Shown: positions 7,958 to 17,702 of the stretch, piece by piece
Position numbering within the stretch: the stretch's first letter is position 1
Layout: every line of letters starts with the position of its first letter
Source of the DNA: a bacterium
Lineage (GTDB): Bacteria; Zixibacteria; MSB-5A5; GN15; FEB-12
Length of the DNA stretch: 64,000 nucleotides
Assembly: GCA_020444475.1 (NCBI GenBank)
Contig: JAHLKV010000001.1
Location: forward strand, 248,001-312,000
Reading direction: 5' to 3'
Made by a program: the position numbers and the translations under genes
The notes under the pieces: generated by a model
The model's input: only the letters and a program-made list of their open reading frames with translations
The model's database searches: none
What the model was told of the DNA's origin: nothing

Positions 7958-10900
7958 TCAGTTTTTTTGTGCCGCAATTGACTGAATAATATCGGTCAGC
8001 TGCTCCATGCGGAACGGCTTGGAGAGGACAAACGAAATGCCGGCCCTGTCCAGGTCAGCTTGGTCGACCGACGCCTGCCAGCCCGTAACAAGAACCACGG
8101 GTAGACCGGGATAAAGCGCCTGCAGCTCGCGACCGACATCCAGCCCGGAAAGACCGGGCATGGCCAGATCGGTGAGAACCAGGTCGAACCGTCGGTTCCG
8201 GGCCAGGGTGAGACCTTCTTCGCCGGAACGAGCGGTGGCGGCCTCATATCCCAGCGACTGGCACATGGCGGCAACCAGATCGAGGATTATCGACTCGTCG
8301 TCGATGGCCAGCACGGAAAACGTCCCCGGGTTCTGCACTGTCGGTGCAGCGGACGATGGAGGGCGTGTCGCGGCAAGCGGGAATTTGAATGACAGAAAAG
8401 CAGGCGTATCGCTGTGCCGGTCGAGGGCGTAGAAGCACGGCTCATCCTTGACCTTATCGAGAAACACGTCTCCCGGACGCTCTCGGAGGGCCTGCGAGGC
8501 CGGTCGGTATTCACCGAACCGTGCCACCTGCTTCACCGGTGGAAAGTTGCTGGGATGGCGGGAGAGGTCGAGATAGACGTAGTCTCCCTCCTGGTAAACC
8601 GCCACCGAGATGGTCTCATCGTCTTTCGACATGGTGGCAAAACGATTCACAGCGCCTTCGAAAAGCCCCCGGATATCCGAGGCGGCCAGCGAAGTACTGG
8701 CGGTCGTCTCAAGCTGGAGATCGATTTCTCGCGGTCGCCCCCCGGCCATGTAGACGTTTCCGGAGATGCGGGTTTCGTCGAGAACCTGATTGATCTGCTC
8801 GGACAGGCCACCCCCCGGCTCTTCTACGCTGCTCTCCGACTCAACTTTCGACGTCAGCCCGGAGAAAGCCCGTTTGACCAGCGTCGCCAGCTGCTCCGTC
8901 TCGGCCACGATGCTCTTGACCTGTCGCCGGGCGTCGCCCGGCAGATCGTCGCGGGCAGCGGTCAACTCGGCCGAGGCCATAATCGCCGACAGGAAATTGT
9001 TGACCCGGTTGACCAGATCCCCCGGAGCACCCTTCCCGATACGCTGCGCTTCGACCGCCAATGATCGCCGCTGTACTGATAGGACACCGAGTCTCAGCGA
9101 GAACAGTCCGGTCGCAAGCGTAACCAGGCGCTGCAGTTCACTCAGTTGGTCGGCTGCCACATCGTAAAAGAAGAACCCGACCACACCCAGTGGCCCTTCG
9201 AGCTGACTGATCGGACACACTGCCAGGAGATCCGGCACCCCGCGCTCTCCCCCGATCGAGGCCAGCGCCGTCTGGACATCGGAACGATAACTCGAATACT
9301 CAGCCGTTATCTTGCGCGCCCCACCTACAAACAGCGGACGTCCTTCGGCTATGCTCCGACCGAACGATCCCTCCCCCGGCTGGATTTCAATCTCAGCACC
9401 GGAGAGGTCGCATCGAATGGAGCGATCGGAGCGAAGCAGTCCGCGCTCTTCACGCACCATCGTAACGGCGAGCGTGTTTTTCGGGATGATGTCGGCCACC
9501 TGACGGGCGAAGTACGCCAGTGCTTCCGCGGGCGTGTCGCCGGTTTCTTCGGTAGTAAGCAGATGCAGGACCTTGTCGAATCCGATGCGACGGGCGAGAT
9601 CGAGACGGCGGTTGTCGGTGCGTTTTAACGCGAGCGACGCCAACCGCGAGAAGAGATCAAGCCGCTTCAGCGCAGAGTCGTCGATGACAAACGGGGGCGC
9701 CTCTTTGCGCAGCAGAAGCGCGTCGCGTCCCTCGCTCTCGGGCACGGGATAGACCAGAGTCGACGATACGATGTGCGAGCCACCCGACTCATCGACCGCT
9801 TCCTGATTCAGAATGAGCGGCTTGCGGCGATCGAGCGCACCCACCAGGGCGGTGCGGAAGTTGTCCGAGAGTTCGCGAAGCGGTTCACTGCCGCCGTGGA
9901 TCGCGAGATTCCCGTGTCGAATGCCGCACAGATGCACCGACTGGCTGTCTGCCAACCCTACCAGGGCCCGGCAAAACGCCGAGACCGGCTCATCGGCGCC
10001 GAGAGCCTGCGAGGCGGTGGAAAGACGTCCGGTCAAATCCGAGGCTATCGCCTGACTCTCTTCGAGAGAATGTCGCACCCCCGAGAGCTCGCGACTCAGT
10101 CGCGCCGACCGGGCCCGTTCGGCCAGCCATCCCGCGACCGGGGCGAGAATCTTGATGTCGTTGCGGCTGAATAACCGGTCCTCTTCGGAAAGAAGCAGGA
10201 TGCCGCCCAGCTTCTCCATTCCGGAGACAAGCGGCAGCACCAGCGAAGACTTGAAGCGCGACGGGACGCTCTTGCCGTTTCTGTCGACGAACGTGAAGGA
10301 GCCGCCGATCACCGGACGGCCATCGTCAAGCGCTTCGGCGACAGCGTTCCTTCGGAGCGGCAGGTACTCCATCAGCGCCGTTTCCTGTTTGTCGAGGCGC
10401 GAAGAATCGATCAGGACGAATTGCCGCCGCTCGCGATGCACCAGGAAGACCACACCGGAGCACTCCGACCATTGCAGCAGGATTTCGCGAAGGCCCATCG
10501 AAAGCAGGTCGATCACCTGATAGGGCTGGCGGGCGTCTTCCTGAAGCTGCTCGAGGATACTGAGTTTCCCCTGCTGTTCGACAATCGCTTCGCGATCGGT
10601 CTGCCAAAAATCGTGATACAGGGCCAGTGCCGCCGCGATGAGGACAACGCCCAGAGCCAGCGCGAGAATCTGACTGATATCTATGTAACCGTAGGCGGCC
10701 GGAATAAACCAAGACTCGTACTGGTCACTGAGCTTGACGGTCTGCCAGAAGGCCGAGGCGATCACCAGCACGCCGCCGAACACGAACAAATAGCGACCGT
10801 CGGGATGATCATCGGAAAAAAAACGCAGTCGTATCAGTATAAACACGACTGCGACGATTGCGATGGTCGGCGCCAGAAGCGCGGACAGAATTTCAGGCAT
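7958..10900 (-). CDS. membrane GAF-domain hybrid sensor pseudokinase with C-terminal receiver
   Basis: 980 residues. The ATG overlaps the miaB stop as TGATG, which favours it over a TTG one codon upstream. Order: three membrane helices (about 5-26, 38-56, 73-95), three GAF-like regions (about 115-265, 285-425, 440-605), a degenerate DHp helix pair (about 620-685), a degenerate ATPase-like region (about 700-820) and a receiver domain (about 845-975). The H-box position reads DLVNRVNNFLSAIMASAEL without the phospho-accepting His, and I find no DxGxG nucleotide motif. The receiver looks complete: AIDDE, the acceptor Asp in VLTDLAMPG, VTGW and SKPF. It is co-oriented with miaB and the HDOD gene. 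It probably senses a small molecule or redox state through the GAF domains; loss of kinase activity is inferred. Confidence 0.8.
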   Translation of the reverse strand: MPEILSALLAPTIAIVAVVFILIRLRFFSDDHPDGRYLFVFGGVLVIASAFWQTVKLSDQYESWFIPAAYGYIDISQILALALGVVLIAAALALYHDFWQTDREAIVEQQGKLSILEQLQEDARQPYQVIDLLSMGLREILLQWSECSGVVFLVHRERRQFVLIDSSRLDKQETALMEYLPLRRNAVAEALDDGRPVIGGSFTFVDRNGKSVPSRFKSSLVLPLVSGMEKLGGILLLSEEDRLFSRNDIKILAPVAGWLAERARSARLSRELSGVRHSLEESQAIASDLTGRLSTASQALGADEPVSAFCRALVGLADSQSVHLCGIRHGNLAIHGGSEPLRELSDNFRTALVGALDRRKPLILNQEAVDESGGSHIVSSTLVYPVPESEGRDALLLRKEAPPFVIDDSALKRLDLFSRLASLALKRTDNRRLDLARRIGFDKVLHLLTTEETGDTPAEALAYFARQVADIIPKNTLAVTMVREERGLLRSDRSIRCDLSGAEIEIQPGEGSFGRSIAEGRPLFVGGARKITAEYSSYRSDVQTALASIGGERGVPDLLAVCPISQLEGPLGVVGFFFYDVAADQLSELQRLVTLATGLFSLRLGVLSVQRRSLAVEAQRIGKGAPGDLVNRVNNFLSAIMASAELTAARDDLPGDARRQVKSIVAETEQLATLVKRAFSGLTSKVESESSVEEPGGGLSEQINQVLDETRISGNVYMAGGRPREIDLQLETTASTSLAASDIRGLFEGAVNRFATMSKDDETISVAVYQEGDYVYLDLSRHPSNFPPVKQVARFGEYRPASQALRERPGDVFLDKVKDEPCFYALDRHSDTPAFLSFKFPLAATRPPSSAAPTVQNPGTFSVLAIDDESIILDLVAAMCQSLGYEAATARSGEEGLTLARNRRFDLVLTDLAMPGLSGLDVGRELQALYPGLPVVLVTGWQASVDQADLDRAGISFVLSKPFRMEQLTDIIQSIAAQKN

Positions 10901-12219
10901 CAATGCACCTCGGCAATTTCTCCATGAAGCGTGAAAGCGTCGGCGGCGGTGATGCGAATCGGCACCACGCTCCCCGGGCTGATGTCACCCGCCGGGAACA
11001 GAACCGTCTTGTTGCCCTCCGTGCGCGCGCGCATCCGATCTTTACTGCGGCGCGAGTGTCCTTCAACCAGCCCCCACCGAACCTCGCCGATTTCCCGCTG
11101 ATTGCGCTCGTAGGAGATCTCCTGCTGCAAAGCGATCAGCTTGTTGAGGCGGCGAATCTTGTCCTCCTCGGGGACGTCATCGGCATAGCGGGCTGCGGTC
11201 GTGCCCGGCCGTACGGAATACCGGAACATGAACGCTGAGTCGTAGCCCACCTGTTTCACGGCGGCCAGCGTGGCTTCATATTCCTCTTCGGTTTCCGACG
11301 GGAAGCCGACAATAAGATCGGTGGTGATTGCCACATACGGCAGGGCCGCGCGAATATGATCAATAATCTTCAGATAGTGCTCGATCGTGTATATCCGTCC
11401 CATGCGATTGAGAATCCGGTTGGCGCCCGACTGCAACGGCAGGTGGATGTGCGGCATGATTTTCGGTTCCTCGGCCATGACCTGTACCAGCTTCCTCGAC
11501 AGATCCTTCGGATGTGAGGTCATGTAGCGAAGGCGCGGGATGCCCGACTCGCGGGCAACTCGCCGCAGCAGATCCGGAAAGTCGGTCTCTTCGTACTTGT
11601 AGCTGTTGACGTTTTGCCCGAGCAGGGTCAACTCAACAACACCTTCGTCGGCCATCTTGCGAGCGGCGTCGACGATATAGTCCGCCGAATGCTCCCGCTC
11701 CCGCCCGCGGACGAACGGCACGATGCAGTACGTGCAGTAGTTGTCGCAACCACGCGATATCGTGATGAAGCCCGACCACGGCTTCTCTTTGATCGGTTCG
11801 ATCCCATCCATGTTTTCATGGCCGAAAGCGGTCATGATCGCCGAAGTACCTTCGCGACCCTCGAGAACGTCCGGAAGTTCGAAAACCCGATCGGTGCCAA
11901 GCACGTAGTCGACATGCGGAACGCGATCCACGAGATCCTGGCCGAGCCGTTGTGCCATACAGCCGACAACGGCGACTTTGAGATGGGGCTTCTGTTTCTT
12001 GAACTTGTAGATCTCCCCCAACCGACCGTAAACCCGGTCCTCGGCTTTCTCGCGCACCGAGCAGGTATTCAGAATGATCAGGTCGGCATCGGACTCATCG
12101 GCAACTCTCCGATAGCCTCGTGTGGTGAGGGTCGAAGCCAGCGTCGAAGAGTCCGCCAGGTTCATCTGACAGCCGTAAGTCGATATATGAAAAGTACGTA
12201 CTCTGTTTTCCTGACGCAT
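10900..12219 (-). CDS. miaB: tRNA-2-methylthio-N6-dimethylallyladenosine synthase (radical SAM methylthiotransferase)
   Basis: 439 residues, normal length. It adds the 2-methylthio group to i6A37 of tRNAs reading UNN codons. The N-terminal UPF0004 domain has HISTYGCQMN, LNTCSVREKAEDR and VVGCMAQ with the three cysteines of the auxiliary cluster. The radical SAM core has RGCDNYCTYCIVPFVRGRE with CxxxCxxC. The C-terminal TRAM domain covers about residues 375-439. MiaB rather than RimO is indicated by the motif set and absence of RimO signatures. It heads the miaB-pseudokinase-HDOD-aroC group, with a TGATG overlap into the next gene. Confidence 0.95.
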   Translation of the reverse strand: MRQENRVRTFHISTYGCQMNLADSSTLASTLTTRGYRRVADESDADLIILNTCSVREKAEDRVYGRLGEIYKFKKQKPHLKVAVVGCMAQRLGQDLVDRVPHVDYVLGTDRVFELPDVLEGREGTSAIMTAFGHENMDGIEPIKEKPWSGFITISRGCDNYCTYCIVPFVRGREREHSADYIVDAARKMADEGVVELTLLGQNVNSYKYEETDFPDLLRRVARESGIPRLRYMTSHPKDLSRKLVQVMAEEPKIMPHIHLPLQSGANRILNRMGRIYTIEHYLKIIDHIRAALPYVAITTDLIVGFPSETEEEYEATLAAVKQVGYDSAFMFRYSVRPGTTAARYADDVPEEDKIRRLNKLIALQQEISYERNQREIGEVRWGLVEGHSRRSKDRMRARTEGNKTVLFPAGDISPGSVVPIRITAADAFTLHGEIAEVH

Positions 12220-12351
12220 TACATGATCTCGTCGAGAGGTAAACGATGAGCCCGGGCTAACGGCGATATGATACCCGATTCCCCCCTAAATGCAACCAAA
12301 AAACAACCGCTGCTACGCCCGCCAGATCTCCCCGTCGACCCCCAAAAGAAG

Positions 12352-12381
12352 GCGCCGCCCCGTTGGCGGACGGGGCGGCGC
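12352..12381 (-). terminator. terminator after the dockerin-like surface protein
   Basis: Perfect 12-bp stem GCGCCGCCCCGT with its complement around a six-base loop, followed on the minus strand by CTTCTTTTGGG. It lies 26 bp past the stop of the gene at 12407. Confidence 0.8.
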
Positions 12382-12406
12382 TAAAGAAACACTCAACTAT
12401 GCGACA

Positions 12407-14749
12407 CTATTTGAACGGGTTCCCACAAGGAGCCGGTCCCTGGAGAAAGAGGTGGTTGGCCAGGTAGACGATATCGGAGAGGTCGACCTGGTTGTCGCAG
12501 TTGACGTCGCCCACTATGAACTCCGGAAGCGGCCACGGCCCTCCCTGGAAGAGGTACTTGACCAGATAGAACAGATCGGAAAGGTCAAGCTGACCGTCCC
12601 AGTTGACGTCGCCATTGCGATCCCACACCCGCAAGATCATTCGGACCAGCTGCGGTTCGTTCGAAGCGCCGTCGGCATAGACGTAGATCGTATCCTGATA
12701 CTCGCCGCGCGGGAAACCGGTCGGGTCAAAGACCAGTTCAACACGCTCACCCACCTCACCGGACGTATCGCTCGGGAACGCCCACGGGCAATCTTCCTGC
12801 AGGTACCAGTCCATGCACCCGTTGGCGAGGTTGGTCACTTCGAATCCGGAAATCGACACCGGCCCGGCATCCTTCTTGATCGGTTCGATGAACAACGTCT
12901 TGCTCAGGCGGATGATCGGCGGTTCGGTACCTTCGAGGAGGTTATACACGATGAAGATCGTGTCCGGGCTGTTGATAGCCTTTTGCGCACCGACCAGAAT
13001 GGTGTCGAGATAGGTACCGGCCGGCTGGTTGATGATGCTCGGCGTCACCGTAAACGAGCCGGGAGCAACGACCGTGTCCCGATTGACCGTAAAGAGATCG
13101 GACTCGTACACCAGGAACGCAATCATCGGGTTGTCGCCACCGCCGTTGATCACGTTGAAGTTCTGCGCCATAGTGGAGATCTGACCAGCCGACGTGCACT
13201 CGTAGACGTTGAACGTCAGGGTCCCGGGAGTTGCAACCACGCGCGCCGGGACATCGATGAAGTGGAACTGGAAGACGATCGGGAAGGGTGAGTTGATCGC
13301 CTCCGGTGACGACACCCACAGCGTGTCGTAGATATTCTGACCGTTGGTTCCTTCGCCAACCACATCGAAGCTCGCCGTGATCGTAAACGGCGCCGTCCCT
13401 GCCGTATCGGACAAGGTTATGCGGGAAGAGCTGTTGACAATCGTGAAGGTCATCGCTCCCGCACCATCGTTGAAGATGGTGAAGTCTCGCGACGGGGGTG
13501 TGGCTTCGGGGAGATCGACGACGATGTAGTTAAACGCGGAGTCGGCCGCCAAGATCGGAAGGTCCGAGCCAACCGTCAGGGTCACCGGAACGCGACGCGG
13601 GGAGTTGGTCGCATTGGGATCACTCACGACAATCGTATCGTAGTACGTATTAAACGTGAGACCGGTTATGTCAACCGAAACGGTGACGTCGCCGTCACCC
13701 ACACCCGAGCCGGGAATCAACTGCAACCAGGCCTGGCTGTTGGTGGCGGTCCAGTCCAACGTCGAACCGCCCGTGTTCGCGATATGCAGGTTCTGAGTCG
13801 GAGGGTTGCTCCCACCCGCGACGGCGTTGAAAATGAACGACGTCGGATTGACCGACAACACCGGCGGCGGTTGCTGCAGGTCGAGCTGAACATACACGAA
13901 CTGCGGCGAGTTACCGGCCGCGGCGGACTGAACCTCGATCGAATCAAAGTAGATTCCCGCCGGCAGTGCAGTCGTATTGATAGATACATTCACTGTCTGT
14001 GGCGTGGTCCCCGACGACGGTGACTTGATGATCCACGGCGCATTCTCAACGAGCGTGAAGGCCAGCGGAGCGTTGTCGGACGTCACGTCAAACGTCTGCG
14101 CGGTCGGAAACGGGCCGCCTTCTTCCGCGGCGTAAAACAACGTGTCTTCGGACAGAACCAGATTCGACGGCAGCGCGGTATCGCGAACAATCTCCGGACC
14201 GGTCCAGTACGGCTTGTATGTCGAAGCGTCGACATTACCGAACTGATACGTCACCGACTGCGAGTACGTGTTGGTGTCGAGCACAATGGAGTCGGCGAGA
14301 TTCCAGCTCGACAGGGTGAAGTAATACGATGCCCACCGCCGGCGGTTAGGATCGGGCAAAATGCCCGGATTGCCGAACGACCGCGTGCCTGCCAGATTGA
14401 ACTGCTGATCGTTATTCGTCGTCGTCAGGTTGTTGTTCTTATAGACGGTGAGGACCAGCGTGAAGGCGTCCTTGACCAGCTGCGATGCGGACGCACTGTC
14501 CATCTGCAGGTTGCTGTTATCCCACCCGAAGCCCATGGTCGCGCCGACAACCTCGTTGCTGTCGTTGAACGCCCACAGGTCGAACTGCACCTTCAGCTGA
14601 TTGGTGGTTGCATCGGGAGCAACCGAAAGCACCATATCCAGAGTGTCTGCAACGCCAAAATCATCGTCATCCTGAACAAACTGCGCCTGCGCTGAAATTG
14701 CCGTAAGCATCAGCAGACACACTACTACTGTGAACAACCTCTTTCTCAT
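12407..14749 (-). CDS. secreted multi-domain surface protein with BACON-like repeats and dockerin-like C-terminus
   Basis: 780 residues from an ATG with GGAGG five bases upstream; a second ATG four codons earlier is less well placed. Signal peptide about residues 1-23 (RKRLFTVVVCLLMLTAISAQAQ). After a cohesin-like or Ig-like N-terminal part, residues about 205-620 hold several repeated 90-100-residue domains with the BACON/Ig pattern (LSVNPTSFIFNAVAGG, LHIANTGGSTLDWTA, GTYLDTILVG). The C-terminus has two dockerin-type calcium loops, GDVNWDGQLDLSDLFYLVKY and GDVNCDNQVDLSDIVYLANH. Such C-termini are abundant in secreted proteins of FCB candidate phyla and may serve as sorting or adhesion modules instead of cellulosome parts. 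A single gene with its own terminator. Ligand unknown. Confidence 0.8.
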   Translation of the reverse strand: MRKRLFTVVVCLLMLTAISAQAQFVQDDDDFGVADTLDMVLSVAPDATTNQLKVQFDLWAFNDSNEVVGATMGFGWDNSNLQMDSASASQLVKDAFTLVLTVYKNNNLTTTNNDQQFNLAGTRSFGNPGILPDPNRRRWASYYFTLSSWNLADSIVLDTNTYSQSVTYQFGNVDASTYKPYWTGPEIVRDTALPSNLVLSEDTLFYAAEEGGPFPTAQTFDVTSDNAPLAFTLVENAPWIIKSPSSGTTPQTVNVSINTTALPAGIYFDSIEVQSAAAGNSPQFVYVQLDLQQPPPVLSVNPTSFIFNAVAGGSNPPTQNLHIANTGGSTLDWTATNSQAWLQLIPGSGVGDGDVTVSVDITGLTFNTYYDTIVVSDPNATNSPRRVPVTLTVGSDLPILAADSAFNYIVVDLPEATPPSRDFTIFNDGAGAMTFTIVNSSSRITLSDTAGTAPFTITASFDVVGEGTNGQNIYDTLWVSSPEAINSPFPIVFQFHFIDVPARVVATPGTLTFNVYECTSAGQISTMAQNFNVINGGGDNPMIAFLVYESDLFTVNRDTVVAPGSFTVTPSIINQPAGTYLDTILVGAQKAINSPDTIFIVYNLLEGTEPPIIRLSKTLFIEPIKKDAGPVSISGFEVTNLANGCMDWYLQEDCPWAFPSDTSGEVGERVELVFDPTGFPRGEYQDTIYVYADGASNEPQLVRMILRVWDRNGDVNWDGQLDLSDLFYLVKYLFQGGPWPLPEFIVGDVNCDNQVDLSDIVYLANHLFLQGPAPCGNPFK

Positions 14750-15066
14750 CCTTGCCTCCATGCCTGTATGACTGACCGTGTGGATTTGCAGTTACCCCCG
14801 GTGCGGAACTATGCGCCGTCGTCCGGCGCCGCACCATGAATCGGAAAATGTCTGTTTGACGTACTTCGTTTCGGACACTCTCAGGTAAGTTGTCACGCTT
14901 TAGAATCGTCGTCGATCTCGGACAGTGTGATGTAATGCGCTGGAACCGTAGGACCAGTATCCACTCGCAAAATATCCGGCATGTCGGGATGTGTCAAGCG
15001 GTTAATAGAGGTCTAGTCAGAAGCTAATGGGGCGACGTGCGTGTGAGGGTGGTGGTCCGATACGGA
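14750..15066. other. intergenic region between lon and the surface-protein gene
   Basis: About 317 bp without a convincing ORF. It must contain the promoter of the surface-protein gene, but I see no clear -35/-10 pair. A small palindrome GTCCGATACGGAC (15055-15067) overlaps the lon stop; it lacks a T-run. I see nothing else. Confidence 0.5.
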
Positions 15067-17550
15067 CTACTTGGATCGACGTTTCGATTTGGCGGCCGCG
15101 GCCGGGGTCTTTCGGGCGGTGGTTTTCTTCTTCTTGCGCTTGGCACGAGCGATTTCTTCGGCGAAAATCTTCTCGAGTGTGAAACTCGACGGGGTGAAAT
15201 CAAGCAGGCAGAGTTCAAACAGCTCGTCGACGCGTTCGATATAGTAGAATTTGGTTTTGCGGAGAATCTCTCTCGGTAAGTCCTTGATGTCCTTGGCGTT
15301 CTCTTTGGGCATGGCGACGTGAAGGATACCCGCCCGGTAGGCTGCAGATACTTTCTCCTTGATCCCCCCCACCGGCAGAACGCGACCGCGAAGGGTGACT
15401 TCACCGGTCATCGCCATGTCGTTGCGAATCGGCCGCTCGGACATCACCGATGCAATTACCAGCGAAACCGTGGCGCCCGCCGAGGGACCGTCTTTGGGAA
15501 TGGCGCCCGACGGGAAGTGGACGTGAATATCGAAATCGTTGAAGTCGCTGAAGTCTATACCGAGCATGTCCGCTTTGGAACGGACGTAGGAGTGTGCGGC
15601 GATAATCGACTCGCGCATCACTTCACCGAGCGAACCGGTCGTGATGATCTGCCCCTCCCCCTTCATCTTCAGCGCTTCGATGAACATCAACTCGCCGCCG
15701 GAGCCGGTCCAGGCCAGGCCGGTGGCAATACCAATCTCCGGCATATTCTCGGCCTTCTCCGGAATGAACAGGGTGGTTCCGAGATACGAATCGATGCTTT
15801 TCTCGTTAATGACCCACGATGTCTTTTTGGACTCGGCCTTCTCAAGCGCGACCTTGCGGCAAATCTTCTCTATCTGCTGCGAGAAGCCGAGCAGACCGGC
15901 CTCCTGCGTGTAGCCGGTAATGATCCGTGAGAGCATCTTATCCGCTACTTTGACCTCGGACTTCAACAGACCGTGCCGTTTGAGCACTTTCGGGATGATG
16001 TACTTCTTGGCGATAACGATCTTCTCGCGCTCGATATATCCCGGCAGATCCAGAATCTCCAGGCGAGGCACAAACTGCTCAGGAATCTCTTCGTAGGAGC
16101 GGACCGAACAGATGAACAGCACTTTGCTGAGATCGAAAGGAACACCGATGTAGTGATCGAGGAAACGCGAGTTGCGTCGGGAGTCGATCACCTCCAGCAG
16201 CGCCATATTGATGGTGGCGTCGTTCTCGAGGTTGAAATAGTCGATATCTTCGATCAGTACCAGCGGATCACAGGTGCTGGCTTCGCGGAGCATTCGCACG
16301 ATACGACCAGGGTAAGCGCCGAGGAATGTCCGCGGGTGGCCGCGCAGTTCGGCGACATCGTCGATTCCCCCGACCGAAATCCGTATGAATTCCTTGCCCA
16401 GCGCCTTGGCGATAGCCTTGGACAACGAAGCCTTCCCCGTTCCCGGCGCACCAACCAGACACAAAGTCGGGCCTTCGTCGTTGCCGCCGAGCAGCTTGCG
16501 CACCGACAGTCGTTGCATGATCTGCTCTTTGAGGCTGACCGGGCCGTAGTAGTCGGTGGTCAGGACGCGCTCGACTTCTTTCATGTCGATCTGCGACGGA
16601 CGGGTGATATTCCAGGGCAGGTTCAGAAGCCAGTCGAGATAGTTACGCGTGACACCGTATTCGGCCGAGGCCGGTGAGAGCTGCCCGAGGCGATCGATCT
16701 CGATCGTTGCCCGCGAGACAACTTCGGCCGGCAGATTCGGCGAGTCTTTGACAGCCTGACGGAAGCGGGATGCTTCGCGCTCCTCCGCGAAATCCTCCCC
16801 CAGCTGCCGTTTGATCTCGTGCAGCTGCTGGCGAAGGAAGTAGCGCTGCTGTTCTTCCTTGATCCGCTGTTTGACGTTTTCATTGATATTCAGCAGTGTC
16901 GTGACACGAGCCAGCTCGGTGTTCAGATGATAGAGCAAGCGGTCGTAGCGAAGCTCGAGAGCGACCGCTTCGAGAATCTCCTGCTTGGCGGCGAGCGAGA
17001 AATGGAAGGCCGAAGCCACCCGGTCGGCCAGCATGGCCGGATCTTCGACATTCATCTTGACGACATTGGACAACTCCGGCGAGTAAGTCGGGTCGAGATG
17101 GGTGATCTTGCTGACCACCGCAATGACCTCTTCCATGCGCTGCCGGATGACCTTTTCCAGAAAGGCGGGCGCTTCGATTTGCCGGGCAACCGCGGTGACG
17201 TACGGCGTGGTCTGGGCAATCTCTTTGAGGTAGGCGCGGCTGCGACCTTCGAGCGTGACGATCTTGCTGCCGCCGGGCGCGTCGCTGCAGTCCCGGATGA
17301 CCGCAAAAACGCCGATCTCGTGCATCGGTGGCTCGGTGGCGGTCTCTACTTCGGAGCGGGCATAGGTCGCCACAAACTCCCGCTTCGACGAACCGAGCTC
17401 CTTGACCAGCGTCAGGTTGTCGGTGCGGCCGATCTGAATGGTCAGCACGGTCCCCGGAAAGAGCACGCCGGTCATGAGCGGCAGGACCGGGAAGGTGCTT
17501 TCGGGGCCGGTTTTGAGGCCCGATGTGCGGTTGTGGCTCGGTATCAGCAT
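15067..17550 (-). CDS. lon: Lon-type protease with altered AAA+ motifs
   Basis: 827 residues, normal LonA length and order: N-terminal LAN domain (about 20-210), coiled-coil linker (about 220-310), AAA+ module (about 340-570) and protease domain (about 600-785). The protease part looks active, with catalytic Ser in PKDGPSAGAT (near 690) and Lys in PVGGIKEKV (near 732). The ATPase motifs deviate. Walker A reads GAPGTGKAS with Ala where Thr/Ser binds magnesium. Walker B reads LVLIEDIDYF instead of LLDEIDK. The sensor-1 Asn is replaced (FICSVRS). The sensor-2 region reads AGLLGFSQQ without its Arg. The arginine-finger segment FVPRLEIL is kept. The C-terminus is a lysine-rich tail (RAKRKKKKTTARKTP). 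Probably a paralogue of the housekeeping Lon; ATP use is doubtful. No strong Shine-Dalgarno before the ATG. Confidence 0.88.
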   Translation of the reverse strand: MLIPSHNRTSGLKTGPESTFPVLPLMTGVLFPGTVLTIQIGRTDNLTLVKELGSSKREFVATYARSEVETATEPPMHEIGVFAVIRDCSDAPGGSKIVTLEGRSRAYLKEIAQTTPYVTAVARQIEAPAFLEKVIRQRMEEVIAVVSKITHLDPTYSPELSNVVKMNVEDPAMLADRVASAFHFSLAAKQEILEAVALELRYDRLLYHLNTELARVTTLLNINENVKQRIKEEQQRYFLRQQLHEIKRQLGEDFAEEREASRFRQAVKDSPNLPAEVVSRATIEIDRLGQLSPASAEYGVTRNYLDWLLNLPWNITRPSQIDMKEVERVLTTDYYGPVSLKEQIMQRLSVRKLLGGNDEGPTLCLVGAPGTGKASLSKAIAKALGKEFIRISVGGIDDVAELRGHPRTFLGAYPGRIVRMLREASTCDPLVLIEDIDYFNLENDATINMALLEVIDSRRNSRFLDHYIGVPFDLSKVLFICSVRSYEEIPEQFVPRLEILDLPGYIEREKIVIAKKYIIPKVLKRHGLLKSEVKVADKMLSRIITGYTQEAGLLGFSQQIEKICRKVALEKAESKKTSWVINEKSIDSYLGTTLFIPEKAENMPEIGIATGLAWTGSGGELMFIEALKMKGEGQIITTGSLGEVMRESIIAAHSYVRSKADMLGIDFSDFNDFDIHVHFPSGAIPKDGPSAGATVSLVIASVMSERPIRNDMAMTGEVTLRGRVLPVGGIKEKVSAAYRAGILHVAMPKENAKDIKDLPREILRKTKFYYIERVDELFELCLLDFTPSSFTLEKIFAEEIARAKRKKKKTTARKTPAAAAKSKRRSK

Positions 17551-17675
17551 AGTGTTGTCGCCGTATCTACTACTGTATCGGCTGTTTGGACGTTATGTCC
17601 ATATACTAAAACAGTCAATAGCAGTCAGAGGCTCCAGAAATCGATGACGCGACAACCGGTCCCAGCCCGGAAACC

Positions 17676-17696
17676 GTCCGCCGGCCGAAGCCGGAC
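17676..17696 (-). terminator. hairpin after the helicase gene
   Basis: GC-rich hairpin GTCCG/CCGGAC type around a CGAA tetraloop, six bases past the helicase stop on the minus strand, followed by GGTTTCC instead of a full T-run. A weak terminator or mRNA 3' stabiliser. Confidence 0.4.
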
Positions 17697-17702
17697 CGAC
17701 CT

